Assembly: GCF_018873765.1 (NCBI RefSeq)
Contig: NC_057925.1
Span: 57,734,970 to 57,798,969, forward strand
Source of the DNA: Telopea speciosissima
Lineage: Eukaryota > Streptophyta > Magnoliopsida > Proteales > Proteaceae
Direction of reading: 5' to 3'
DNA length: 64,000 bases
The translations under genes were made by a program, and so were the position numbers. This document shows positions 36,691-48,989 of this stretch, piece after piece; within the stretch, counting starts at the first letter, position 1, and each line of letters opens with the position of its first letter. Below the pieces are notes generated by a model. It made no database searches. It was not told where the DNA came from and saw only the letters and a program-made list of their open reading frames with translations.

Positions 36691-37318
36691 CAGTAATATA
36701 TCGATGGTGCTAGGAATACAGAAGCAGAAGCTTAGTAAAGAAAAGAGTTAGCAATGGACATATAGTAGCCACACATCTGAGATGGGCAAAAGAAACTGTC
36801 ATTAAGAAAGTGAGTACAATGTCCCCAATCAAAAAGAATGAAACGAAGACACATGCAAGAGGCTACAATGAAGTAAAAGGATAGGAGTAACATATTTAGA
36901 GAAAATACATAGAAACTTTATATCCCTTTCCAAAGCCTCTGGCGGACAACTGGCAATCTTGGCATCCTGTTGAACGAAATGTTCAATCTGGATAAACTGG
37001 CATGGCAGAAACTGCAACTTGAGCTCTGGATCCCTATTACGGTTGGAGGGTCTTCTGAAACCACTAACTATCACGGAACAAAAACTTTGATACATTGAGG
37101 AACTATATACGACAAAAGTCTTCGTAACTCGGATACAAAACTTGGATGCAAATGGATCCACCAACATAATTATCCATTTGTTTCAAGCTGGCTAACACAC
37201 TAACCCTTTTTAAATTTTTTTTTGGTGGGAGGGCATTATTATTCATGTTTCCCATTTTTCTGAAAGGCAACGACATTACGAGTAACCTACCACCGGGTCC
37301 ATTGCTTCATATGTCTCC
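36691..37318. other. 3' flank of sulfite reductase
   Basis: Probably includes the 3' UTR of the gene on the minus strand. The open frame at 36829-37167 (-) has no recognised domain. Confidence 0.4.
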
Positions 37319-40300
37319 CTATACAGCTACTGGACCTTCCCACTTATCAACTATCTCCTTGAGTTTCTCAAATCCCTGAGCAGAAGAATGCAGTCCATGT
37401 CAATATGTCTAGTAAAAGGAATCAGCATTTATTCGAAATAATAGAAAACGAAATCATCCACCCCCCCTCCCCCCCAACACACACACACAAAAAAACAAAT
37501 CTCATGGTTTGTATTGATGCAATTAAGAGTTCAAATTATAGGGGAGGAAATCAAAGTTCAAACTCACCATACGAGTTGCGAATTCACCAAATGATTCATT
37601 TGCTTTCCGTTCATATTTCCAATTGTAGAACAATGGTTCCAAGACCTTCTCTAGGTTTTGAACCTTCACCTTATTCATGAAGGTCTGTGCTAGTGATGTT
37701 TGGTTGGGGCTGCCACCAAGCCAAATCTGTTCAGCAAAGAAGCGATTAGCTCAATTTAGAATTCAAATATCTACTTTCAGGTGAAAAGTGGGTCTGAAAT
37801 TTCTTTTAGTGTGAGTCAGTCTCGTACAATCTGTTCTACCAATATTTTAGTTATAGCGGTGCTTGAAATACCTGGTAACTGTTTGGTCCATCGCCAACAA
37901 GTCCAAGCTCAGCCATGTATGGCCGAGCACAACCATTGGGGCATCCCGTTACCCTTATCACCACTGATTCATCATACTCAAGACCGACCTGTTAATAACA
38001 AAAGCTCTGCATGTTGAGACTCTATAGAACATATTGGACCCCAACTAGACAGGTTACTAAACCTTCCAAGAGATGAATGACATATAATAAGCTTTCTAAA
38101 CCATTATAAGCTAACTGCAGAAACAGAAGGATTCATGATTTACTCACCTTATCAAATATAGCACGAACCCGCTTAAGGATGTCAGGTATCCCCCGCTCAG
38201 CTTCCGTTATTGCCAATGGGCAAAGCGGAAATGCTGGGCATGCCATTGCAGTCAGATTGAGGGGATCTACATAGCTAGGATCCTGTCCATGAGCAAAATC
38301 TCAATGTCCTCTTTCTTCTCATAAAAAGAAACAGAAAAGAGAAAGGAAACTACTTGGCAGTTAAGCAACATATGATCTGTTTCAAGTTTGAATGCTACAA
38401 TCCAATATTGCAAACTGTTGTAATATGGGTACAAGGGTATAATTGTCCATTAAGGTTTATTAGTGTTGACCTAAGGGTATTATTGTAACTTGTATGTCAT
38501 AACATTCTATTATAAATAAAGAGGGCTTGTGTCTCATTTTCCTAAGTTCAATACCCCAAACCCATCACGGTATCAGAGGTAGGATCAACTTTGGGATCCG
38601 AACCACTCGCTCCCTCCCTCTCTCTTGCGCGCACGCCTCCACCCACTCTCTCGGTTTCACTGCCAACACCCATGGCGACGTTCGCTACCGTTTCACCTAA
38701 AAGCTCGAACTGTTAGGGAAGGGCAGCGTTAATGTATACATCACCACTCCCCCAACGTGCAAGCCAAAATCCCATGGTCCTTGCACATGGAGCTCACACA
38801 ACATTTCCTTCGCGCAGCACCGAGGGAGAAGAAATGTCGGGAAAACTCTTCCGATGCACTTTCAAGGAGTCGAACACTTGACCTCCCTGTTATGATACCA
38901 TGTTCACTACTGTTTCACCTAAAAGCTCGAACTGTTAGGGAAGGGCAGCGTTAATGTCTACATAAACACAAACTAAAGTAGAGAAGTACAACAAAAAGAG
39001 AGGCAACAAACCTCGACTAAGAGAGAATCTTTATAGAACACCCCCCCCCCCCCAACAAAGTTTCCATATTGAATTGTTTGGATGCTTCCAAATAATCTAC
39101 TGCCATCCATCAATCTCCATATAATTATGTCTTCTCTTTGTGCACAAAGTGGGCCACACATGTTTGGGATCCCACTAACACAACAGGTCCTACGGCAATA
39201 TACGGGTGGGCCTACTGTTGATCCCAGCCCCTTCGCAGAAACCCTAAAAAATGCCATGACCTTACCATTTCTTTTCAATAATTTTCAAAATTTTCATTTA
39301 CAGAAGTATACCCATATGCCATGTTAAAGCCAGATTTTTAGCTGACCTGACTAGCTGCTTGGACTGGCAGAATTAAGGATCAGCCCCCCCTCCAGCAGTT
39401 TCTATTAACAAATGATAAAATCACTGTAAACAGTATGTTTAGGAACCATGTTTAACCTAATCAGGCCAATCCGATAAGGTTTGTTCAAATTTAGCATCTC
39501 TGCAATAGGCTAATCGAATGTCAGTCTAGATGATCTACTAAATTAACTCTGAATCTCTGATGGATTTTCATCACATTCATTCTGATAAAATTTACATTGA
39601 CCAGCCTTGGGTCCTATGTCAAATTGTGTTTGCAGATTATCCCACTGATCTGTACTGTAAAAGCATAAATATCTTACCAGTAGTCCAGCCTGTGCAAGAA
39701 CTGTTGAGATCGGATGCCTCCATGAAGGATCAATATTACACAAGATTATGTTCTGGTTTGGTGTGAGACACACATTCAGGCTATACTTCTCAATGATCTC
39801 CCGTAGAGCCTTCTTCTTTGCTCCCGCAACACGGCCATTATCAACATGGATACCACAAAACAAATTACCATCACCCTGTCAAACAAAATCAAGAATCAGT
39901 CAAGGATTTTTTTTGGGGGTGGGGGTGTAGTTGTATGGTTAAGACCCTGAGCACAAAAAGTTAGATGCGTACTGGAAAAACTCCTGCAAGAGTAAACTAA
40001 TTGGATAAACCCAAAAAAAATAAAATAAGTGGGTCTACATCTTTAGGTCCAAACCTGCTCATGCCATCCCAAATAGCTCTTGAATTCCCACTCTGGCAGC
40101 TCCCGAGAAGGTTCAAATTTCTTCCCATAGTATTGCTCAACAACACTTCTGAACTTCTCAATCCCCCATGAGCTGACCAAATATTTCATTCTACTATACT
40201 TCCGGTCATCTCTTCTCCCATTTTCTCGCTGTGTAACAACAATTGCCTTGACGGCATATAATATATCCTCCTTCGGTACATACCCCAGTGGCTCTCCCAG

Positions 40301-42620
40301 ACGAGCGAATGTCGTCTCCACCCTATGTGTTCTTCCCATTCCACCACCAACCTGCATTACAAATTATTAGCAACTTAAGGTAAAAGATCACAAAAAAAAA
40401 AAAAAATTTGAGTAAAATATATGGCAATAATTCTCACATAAATATTGAAACCCTGAGGCTCCCCGTCAGCATCAGTAACTACAACAATGCCAACGTCATT
40501 GGTGAGAATATCCACTGAGTTGTCAGTCGGCACGGTTACTGCAACCTTAAATTTTCTTGGCAGGAACTGGGTGCCATAAATGGGCTCTGGGGAATCAGGG
40601 AAGTTTGTTCCATGAGAGTTGTCATTACGGGCCTTCACTACCTCAGGAGGCTCAGCTGACATAATTTTCTCCCCATCTACCCATAGATCATAATATGCAC
40701 CTGACTGAGGAGTTAGGAGTGCAGCAATGTTATCTGCAGTCTGCTGTGCGAACACATAATCTTTCCTTGTAAATGGTGCTGCAGCAGCAAGAACATTTCT
40801 GTTCAGGTCACCACACGCACCAAGAGTTGAGCCCATATTTCTAATTACAGTACTAAGCACAGTCTTAAGGTTCTTCTTCAAAACACCATGTAACTGAAAT
40901 GTTTGTCTGGTTGTCAGGCGAAGAGTTCCAATTCCAAACTGGTCCGCAAGATCATCCATAGCCAAGTAGAGTTTGTTTGGGACTTTACCACAAGGATTCT
41001 TTGTTCGAAGCATAAATGAGTAAGATTTTGGACCACGTTCATCTCTATTGTACTGTTGATAGCTTCCATGAAACTTTATCAATTGTATGGCATCCTCATT
41101 TATATTTGAAGCTTCTGTCAGCAGCTCCTCATTGAGAGGGTATCTCAAGAAGTTACTTTTCTCTTTGATTATTTCAACCTTGCTACGTTTAGTCTCAGGG
41201 GAGCTGTCTGGCTTTACTGGCTGCAGAAGGGAGTGCGGTTAGTTATTAGAAACCGGTAGGCATCACTGAATATTTAGCCATGACAACTCTACATTAAAAA
41301 GAAAAGATGGATCATTTAAATTGCTTTATAGGAGTACTGGTGAATGGATGACACAACCTCCATCTTACTAAAAACAAAGTGGAAGGTCAGACTACGCTTA
41401 GGGGTAAAAAACAAGATGTAAAAGATAAACATATATTTGACATAAGTATAACAACAGACAATCTAAGAGCAAATAAATAATGGTTGAATTTACACCATTC
41501 TGCCAGCTTCCCAAAGTTGTAAGTAGCCTAGCTAAAATACAGTGAGACCTGAACAGCAACACACATGATAGCCTAGTATTTAATGCACATGATGCCAAGC
41601 CTAACTGAAAGAGTAGCAACAGAGAAAAGAAAATATTAGAAGGGCAAACACCTCATTAACTGCAGACTTACCTAGGCAGAAAAAGAGAAGTAAAAATAAA
41701 CAGGAAAAACTCGAAGGTGGAAATAACGCCAACAGATTTCTATAAATTTAATAAATATCTAAGTTGAACAAGAAAACCTATTTTCTACCTCTTAATTATG
41801 AGATATTATTGCTTGCCAATTGGGCTACCCCCTTGGGGTTCAGAAACAGGAAGTTGGGAAGCCAAAAACTATCCTGGAAATTTCAGAACCTCCTCTTTGG
41901 AGGAAGCCAGGGTTGGAATATTGGGTGTTCCTTACGGTAGCATAGTCAGTGAAATTAGGCGGACAGAAGTAATAAAGCTATTGGAACGAAGTACAAAGGC
42001 CATTCACATTATAAGCAATGTTGAAGAATGTTAATTGTAAATTTTGAGTCTCACACAGAACTCATATTTCTTGCATTCTACAGAGATCACTTTGAATAGT
42101 GAATCTACAACTAACTTAAGCGCATCAAACACAAGGAACTTACCCAGCCCATTGCCACCCAACTGATAATCAAGCTATTGTGATTACTCTAAAAAAAAAA
42201 AAAAAAAAAAGGCAAAAATTTGAAAACTAATAAATTAATTCATCATCTCCTCGCTTAACCAAACCTATTTCACAAAGAGTCTAGTTGACAGAATTCATAC
42301 ACACACACACACACAAAAAATCTTTTTCTTTTCCTTTTAAAAAGTTCCCCCATGTATTGGTTTAAGCATTTGAAAAATACAATAAAGCAATTGGATGATT
42401 CATTCGAAATTAAAAACGCAGAAACAAAAGAATGAGAGAATAAAAAACTAACAGTTGAGACAGCGGTCACACGAGAAGAATTCGACGAAGAAACCGGGAA
42501 GACATGGACGGTTCCGCCCGAAGGAACCAAACCACAAGACCTCAAGCCATGAAATCTCTGAAACTGAAGCTTAAGATCCTTCAGAACCGTAATGTTACCA
42601 GCACCCACTGATGTCGCCAT
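37319..42620 (-). CDS. SIR: Sulfite reductase [ferredoxin], chloroplastic, 8 exons
   Basis: This plastid enzyme reduces sulfite to sulfide with six electrons from ferredoxin, in assimilatory sulfate reduction. The predicted precursor has 637 residues, close to the usual plant length. Exons, 5' to 3': 42620-42453, 41220-40438, 40351-40055, 39875-39678, 38282-38148, 37988-37872, 37726-37568, 37375-37319. Every exon is a whole number of codons, so all introns are phase 0. Residues 1 to about 60 form a Ser/Val-rich transit peptide. Exon 2 has the substrate-side [12 protein letters not shown], and later GACGDLNRN. The siroheme/4Fe-4S ligands are in two motifs: ACPAFPLC (Cys497, Cys503) and [17 protein letters not shown] (Cys543, Cys547). 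The end is KWEGPVAV. Intron 1 (1.2 kb) and intron 4 (1.4 kb) are long, and intron 4 carries a Copia remnant. Confidence 0.97.
38416..38962 (+). mobile_element. Truncated Copia-type LTR remnant in SIR intron 4
   Basis: A probable LTR runs from TGTTGTAATATGGG to CAAACCCATCA (38416-38567). It is followed directly by CGGTATCAGAGG, one mismatch from the initiator tRNA-Met primer-binding motif used by Copia elements. It contains TATAAATA and is oriented opposite to SIR. The rest is a short leader without gag or pol. Within it a block (TTTCACCTAAAAGCTCGAAC, continuing to GGGCAGCGTTAATGT) is repeated at 38691-38734 and 38910-38956. Confidence 0.7.
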
Positions 42621-42765
42621 CACCGATCAAAGATCAAGTATTTTAAGCTTTTCTAGGGTTTTCAGAACCCTCTTCTTCGTCACCAATTCAGTCCCAGTCC
42701 AATTCACAGCAAATGGCGTCCCTGTGTTTTGAGTGGTTACAAATGTAAGCATGCTCAGTTAAACA

Positions 42766-42773
42766 TATTTATA
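42766..42773 (-). promoter_or_regulatory. SIR TATA box
   Basis: TATAAATA on the minus strand, about 146 bp upstream of the SIR start codon, implies a leader of roughly 115 nt. No intron or upstream ATG with a long frame is evident in between. Confidence 0.6.
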
Positions 42774-42779
42774 CGACAC

Positions 42780-43257
42780 CATTGCGTCCTGTTTTAATAG
42801 TCTGAGGGGTAATATGGTAAATTCAAATGGTTAAGTAAGTTGTCAGATTCCAATCTAATAGTTGAAAACCAAGAATGTTGGCCACGTTCTTTATCCAACA
42901 AAGATTACCTGAAAGAGAAAAATCGTTATTGACGGCGTCAAAGTCACAGCGTCACAGGAGGTATTTTGACTTAAAAAATGAGATCTTTGCCTATTCGGGC
43001 GGGCGAGGGGTGCGTAGAGAACACCACGAGGGGGCATTTAATCTAATTTTAAATAGTTAACACCACGAGGCGTCCATTCTTGACATTCCCTTTTTGAGTT
43101 TGGTTTTTTTTACAGATACATTGAACCTTCCCTGATTCCCACTGTCGTCGAACAAGGGTATTTTTGTCAGCTTAAGTCTATAACTTTAATCATAATGACA
43201 GATGTGAACCAAGAATAGCTAGACCGGTTACTGGGTGATTCGGTGGGCTGGATCCAT
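42780..43257. other. SIR upstream region, no gene seen
   Basis: Unique-looking sequence with short frames only. 43050-43060 repeats AACACCACGAGG of 43020. Confidence 0.35.
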
Positions 43258-43571
43258 AATGGTGTCAATCAGTCGGTTTGGTCGGTCTGAATTCTTAAAC
43301 CAGACCAATAAAGAAAGGTTCGATTTTGGGATGGTTTGGGTTCGGTTTATTTCAGCATTCTCTTATTGGGTTGTTATTGGCTTGGATTTGGTTTCGGTCC
43401 AGTTTTTCATGTTTGATGTTGTTTTCAATTGCTCCGATACAGTCCAATTTTCAATCAGTTCCATAATACCCCAAACCATAGCCGGAGGATAATAGATCAG
43501 TTTGGTTTGAACCTTTTCAATCTTTTTGGATTGATTTGAAAGGTTCAGTTTAAGGTTTAACACCCCTAGAC
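43258..43571. mobile_element. Probable hAT-like MITE
   Basis: TGGTGTCAATCAGTCGG at the left and TTAACACCCCTA at the right are imperfect inverted ends of the GGTGTCAA class. The interior is rich in GGTTTGG and TTGGTTT. No clear target duplication. Confidence 0.5.
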
Positions 43572-43611
43572 TAGGCTAAACATAATGTAGAAAACGGAGT
43601 GCCTTTACATG

Positions 43612-44062
43612 TAAGGGTGTCAATCGATCAATTCGGTCCGATTTTAGCCTGCTATTAGGCCAATCCAGAATTTAATAGTTAAGGGAGTTTTCAGTTTTGG
43701 TTTTGGTCCGATTTGATATAATTTCTTAAAGTATTGTTTATTACAGGCATGTAATCGGGTTACACTATTAGATTTTGGTTTGATTCGATTTTGGATTTAC
43801 ATGTATACATAAGCAAACTAATGAGAAATCCTTTTTTTTTTTTTTTAAATATATTTCAATCTAGTCTTAATTTTTTATTAGGTTGGGTCTAGTTTTCAGT
43901 TTCGATCAGTGCGTTTCATCAATCCAGTTTGATTTCAATTTCTATTAGTTTTATAAAAAAAAAACCCATCCAATATCAAATTGATAAGGATTCAGATCAA
44001 TTTGGACTGAATCGGCCAGTTTAATCGATCTGATCGGTTGAGACTGAACTTTGACACCCTTA
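43612..44062. mobile_element. hAT-type MITE (451 bp)
   Basis: The ends TAAGGGTGTCAATCGATCA and the inverse of GACTGAACTTTGACACCCTTA are flanked by TTTACATG (43604-43611) and TTTACTCG (44063-44070), 8-bp duplications with two mismatches. Similar ends are seen at 28406-28811. No coding capacity. Confidence 0.75.
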
Positions 44063-44070
44063 TTTACTCG

Positions 44071-46170
44071 TATGCATTGTTGTAATCAGAATGGGACCAC
44101 TTTTACCCAAAAAATATTCGGAATGGGACCACAGTCGAACCAAGTAAACTACAATTTGAATCTTCTATTGTCGAACTGCCCGTCCTTTGCCGCACTATGC
44201 AGACACAGCAGGCAAAAACAACCAAAATAGGAGTCATCATGCAAAGAAAGGAGGCTTATAAAATAAACTGAGAGTCCACAGCCTTGACCATAGCCCTTTA
44301 GCAAAAGCCATCAATTAAAAATCCTGGGAAAATATTAGCCTTTGTTGATTTTCAAAGGATATTATTTTTCTACATTGCATAAAGTTTCACTTTTTTCTTT
44401 CTTTTTTGAAAAAATATATATAGGGGGCAGTTTTCTTTCACTCACGTAAGGGGTAAACATTGTCATTTTGGTCTTGGGTTCAATTAAAAAATTCTTTACA
44501 GAAGAAAAATCACCTAACTTGTGCACTAAGTACATTGTTTTTTTCTTGGTAGAACACTAAGTATATTGTGAAAGATTAAGCGAGATTGCCTTGATTGGGA
44601 GGCCTAATGTTATTTATGTAACTGACCTCTATCTTAGTAAGAACACTAAAACTTTTTAGATTCCATAACTCTTGCAAATAGGGTTGCATAGAGGAGAAGC
44701 TCGAGTTCGGTTCTTGCACATGACTTATCGTCGTTCATCTCCATGGCTTCAGGTATGCATTATATTTAATTTCTTAATCTATATTAATCTTAGGATTTAG
44801 TCTTAACACTCTCGTCCTAATGACTGCCATCATGGACTTTTCAAAATCCCATTTGCCGTTACTTTGTACAGATTCTTTCACTCGAGAATGATCATGTAGA
44901 GAGTACAACTCCAGCGCAGCTAGCTTGGGGCTAGTGCAGTTGAGTCTAGCTCGAAGAGATCTCAAGTTTTAAGTTGGGGACTTCCTGTTCCTCCTCTAGA
45001 TTAGGAATCCTTCCACTTCCCCCACTCTCCCCCCCCACCCACCCACAAAAAAAAAAAAATGGTCCATGTAGGGCTTACCATAATCAAAGGTTAAATGTTT
45101 TCTGTGCTTCATCAGTAAGATGACAGTTTAACTTAGTTGTCTACTTCACCCTTGACTCATGTGATAACTTTTGGGTGAAAGCACTACATCATATGCCATA
45201 TTCAACGAGTAAATTTTCGTCAAATAGGGAAATTTGATAAGATGGTGACCCATGTGATTGTGGTAAGCAATAGAATTTGACATGAACAACTTAAAAGTAT
45301 ACTTTTTTTTCGGGATTTGGAAAATAATATATTCAATTTGGATAGATATCATAATAATAATAAAAAATTAAGTAACTAATGATGGTACGGGTTTGTAAAA
45401 ATTTGACAGATTCTAGACAAAGGAAAAGAGTTAAGACAACTAAGAGACATGAATTGAGAACAAATTGTATCCATTAGTCGATGATGTAGATGTGTGAAGT
45501 CCTCAACACTCCGATTCTATATAATGATACGTTGACTAGGAAAATCCAACAACACCATACATTGATCATGTGTTAGATTTGGAGCTCTAATTCAATTGTA
45601 TGACCTATTTTGTGTTGTATATTTAATATTTTCGCCCATCAATTGTATAGACTTATTCAAAGTTTTTACCCTTTTTTAAGGGTAAATTATAGTTAAGGTG
45701 CGTAATATTTAAGAAAATTATGTTTGGGATACCTCATGTTTGAAAAATTATATTTGAGATACCTTATTTTTATATTTCCAACTTTGCCCATTGATCCTTT
45801 GGAGTGATCATCCAACGCCAACGAACCGGCCAGAATCCAGTGATTCCTCTCTGTCTCTCTCTATAACACCTCAACTGATGGAATTGAAGAGAGAGAGAGA
45901 GACCAAAGAGAGGTAATGAGGCGGTGTGTCTGAGGCTTGGCTGATTTAGAGACCCGGCAACAAAATATATGATGAGATCTGTTATTGTAAAAGGCGGGGA
46001 AGGTGTGAGAGACAAGAGTATGAGGCGGGGGAGAGATAGATGCAGACGGAAGGGGGGAGGGAAGATGCTAAGGGTGGGAAGGGGAAGCAAGAATAGAGAG
46101 GAGTCGCGCATGTTTTTGTTTTTGTTTTTTTTTTTTTTGATAAGTAAATTATATTAAAAAATGAAAAAAA
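44071..46170. other. Intergenic, no gene seen
   Basis: AT-rich, with short frames on both strands that show no domain. 45770-46110 (-) is low-complexity Ser/Leu/Pro sequence from a GA-rich tract. Confidence 0.4.
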
Positions 46171-46179
46171 AAAATAAAT

Positions 46180-46314
46180 GGGGCTGTTCTCTGTGCCGCA
46201 GCGCAGCCTACGCCCAGATACATGGGGTTGGGCGCAATGACCACCCTGCCCCCTTGCACAGGCTGTCCATATGCCTGGGCACAGGCTGCACTGCGGCACA
46301 AAGAACATTCTCCC
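46180..46314. mobile_element. Mutator-like MITE, GTTCTCTGTG family
   Basis: GGGGCTGTTCTCTGTGCCGCA pairs with the inverse of GCGGCACAAAGAACATTCTCCC. The flanks AAAATAAAT (46171-46179) and AAATTAAAT (46315-46323) make a 9-bp duplication with one mismatch. It is the closest relative of 14335-14470. Confidence 0.82.
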
Positions 46315-46679
46315 AAATTAAATATACAAAAAAAGCAGGCAGTGACTTAGAACTCCCTTTAAAACAAGTATAGAGAGAGAAATGGGTGGCCCCTAACAAA
46401 TACGGGATAGGTCCTGCAACAACAAAAGTGCAGAAAACAAGGAAGTTACAATCAATAATACATACAGAAATTAACATCCCCCTTAATCAATTTATAAAGT
46501 TCCTTTAGGAAGTCCACCTATAAAAGTAAAACAATTTTGTTGTTTAACCACCATGTTAGAAATATAATCACTTTGGAGGGCAACCTTAGGAAAACTAAAA
46601 GGGGAGGGTCTCTGAATGACATCTCTATAGGTATATTTAAAATTTGACACATTAATTTAAAGAGAAACATTTTTTGTGG

Positions 46680-46825
46680 TGGAAGCGTACCTCCTACGCC
46701 CAGACAAGTGCGAGGTAAAATGACCACCCCACCCCCCATGAAAGGCCAAAATGACCACTCTATTGATGCTTCCATGCATGCCCACATTGGCCCAGAGCAC
46801 GTAGGAGTTACACTCTCCAATAGAA
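46680..46825. repeat. Foldback element
   Basis: The arms GTACCTCCTACG and CGTAGGAGTTAC enclose two ATGACCAC motifs. Related in layout to the GTTCTCT family. Confidence 0.5.
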
Positions 46826-46939
46826 GTCTTGTCCCTTGTTTTATTTTCAAAAGTTGTTTAAGTTATGGATAAAAAATTATTTTCAAAAATAATTTGAAAG
46901 TGACATATCATTATATCATTATCATGGATATTTTTTTAA

Positions 46940-47733
46940 GGGTAAAGCACACGTACTCCCCTAGAATGCACCCAATATTCCGCGTACCCCCCTAAGCGGC
47001 TCAATAGTCCGCGTACCACCCCTCAATATTCCACGTACCACCCCTGCTTTACACCCCAAATGCCACATAGGTCCAATCCGTTAAATACCATCGTTAGATG
47101 ACAAAATTTTGACCATTTTACCCTTTGCTATATTTTCCTAAATCTGAAAAGACTTAAATACCCTCACTTATTTGTTGTCCAAAACTAATTGAAAATGACC
47201 AATTTATCTTTTGTTTTATTTTCATAAATGAAAAGACCTAATTACCCTCACTTATGTAGTACCCTAACCTAATTTGAAAAGACTATTTTACCCCTAAATA
47301 TTTATTCCTAAAAACCCCAAAATGCCCTCATCTTCCCCAAATCACCATCTTCTTTTACACACCCACCACCACCGCCACCGCCACTGCCACTGCCACCACC
47401 ACCACCACCACCCACCATTGGCTTTGGGTTCTAAGACAAATGCGAGGTAAATTCTTTGAAAACAAATCAATTTCCGTACAGGTTTCTCTTATCAACCAAT
47501 TTGATGAAACCCTAACCCAATGATGAAATTTATATACTTAAAATTCAACTTTTCTGAACTAATCTTGATGTCCAATGCAAGAAAACAACTAAAAAGATAA
47601 TGATTGATCAAGAGAAGAAAACAAAAAATTGCGATTTGCGATGAGTCTTTCACAAAATGGAAAGATTTGGAAGTTCTGTTACCAGATAAAACCAGAGTTT
47701 CTAATACTTTCATCTCCGGTTTTTAGTGGAAGA

Positions 47734-47766
<33 letters not shown>

Positions 47767-48487
47767 CTAACCTCTCTACTTCCCTTTATTCAAAGACCAA
47801 ACTCCAAAAGTGAGAAAGGGAAACAATGTGAAAAAGAAAATTTGAAATTGGGAGAAAAACAGAGTAAAGAGAAGAATTTGTTTACAGGTGTAACAGATTA
47901 GTATTGTTACTTTAGAAGATATTGTGTTGGTTGTAGACTGAAAATTAAGTTAAATGCATTGACAAGAAAAGAACTAAGCGAACAGAGGTGGTGCTACTTT
48001 GTTGCATCTACAAATAAAAATAAAAATAAAATCTGTGTTTTTTCTTACCCCCAAATCAGGATTCGATTTCTGGAATGGTGGGTGGTGGTGGTGGTGGGTA
48101 TGTAAAAGAAGATGATGATTTGGGGAAGATGAGGGCATTTTGGGGTTTTTAGGAATAAATATTTAGGGGTAAAATAGTCTTTTCAAATTAGGTTAGGGTA
48201 ATACATAAGTGAGGGCATTTAGGTCTTTTCATTTATAAAAATAAAACAAAGGGTAAATTGGTCATTTTCAATTAGTTTTGGGCAACAAATAAGTGAGGGT
48301 ATTTAAGTCTTTTCAGATTTAATAAAATAAGCAAAGGGTAAAATGATCAAAATATTGTCATCTAACGATGGTATTTAACGGATTGGACCTATGTGGCATT
48401 TGGGATGTAAAGCAGGGGTGGTACGTGGAATATTGAGGGGTGGTACGCGGAATATTGAGCCGCTTAGGGGGGTACGTGTACTATACA
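46940..48487. mobile_element. Element with very long terminal inverted repeats (about 1.55 kb)
   Basis: The left arm (46940 to about 47420) and right arm (about 48073-48487) are near-identical inverted copies of more than 400 bp. The terminal 100 bp repeat short blocks such as CAATATTCC(G/A)CGTACC. The arms end in CACC triplet repeats. The centre (about 650 bp) has a CT microsatellite at 47722-47766 and no recognisable transposase. The outer ends differ (GGGTAAAGCACACGTAC against the inverse of GTACGTGTACTATACAT), and no target duplication is clear. The class is uncertain; Mutator-like with long TIRs is the best guess. Confidence 0.75.
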
Positions 48488-48845
48488 TGTGAAGCTTGGT
48501 TAAGACACTTGATATATAGTGTCATAGAAGTCAAGTTTAGTCTAAATTTGAAAAAATACACACTAAAGTTTTGACCCCATCTAACCTGCCAGTAAGCAAA
48601 AATCATTAACAAGACCCTCTTCGGTGCCCGCATTTTCTAGTGTGGTGCAGTGCATGTGTTGGAGCTCAACACCTGGCACATGTCAAATCCAACGATGCTA
48701 AACTTGAGAAGAAAGAAGAAAAAAACTGACAGCTCGAGCATGCCACCTTTGGATTTGACATCTGCTAAGTATCGAGCTCCGACACCTACACTAGCACATG
48801 CGGGCATTGGAGAGGATTTTAATCCCCTGCTCACCCTTGAATTAA

Positions 48846-48976
48846 AATCCTCTACAGTACCAGCGGGGCGGCGGTGCACATCCGATGGCACAGCAGAGGA
48901 CATGTGTGCCATATGTGCCACTTGGCCTCTGTTGTGCCGTCGGATGCACCGCCCCACCGATACTGCAGAGGATCCT
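48846..48976. repeat. Foldback element, GC-rich
   Basis: AAATCCTCTACAGTACCAGC, then GGGGCGGCGGTGCACATCCG, pairs with the inverse of CGGATGCACCGCCCCACCG and ATACTGCAGAGGATCCTG. This explains the overlapping open frames on both strands here. Confidence 0.65.
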
Positions 48977-48989
48977 GGTCTGCTCACCC

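Noticed and set aside
42270-42623. 117-codon minus-strand frame as a stand-alone protein
   Set aside because: Its first part is exon 1 of sulfite reductase (transit peptide); after the GT donor at 42452 it reads into intron.
45770-46111. Leu/Pro/Ser-rich minus-strand frame
   Set aside because: Low-complexity translation of GA-rich DNA.
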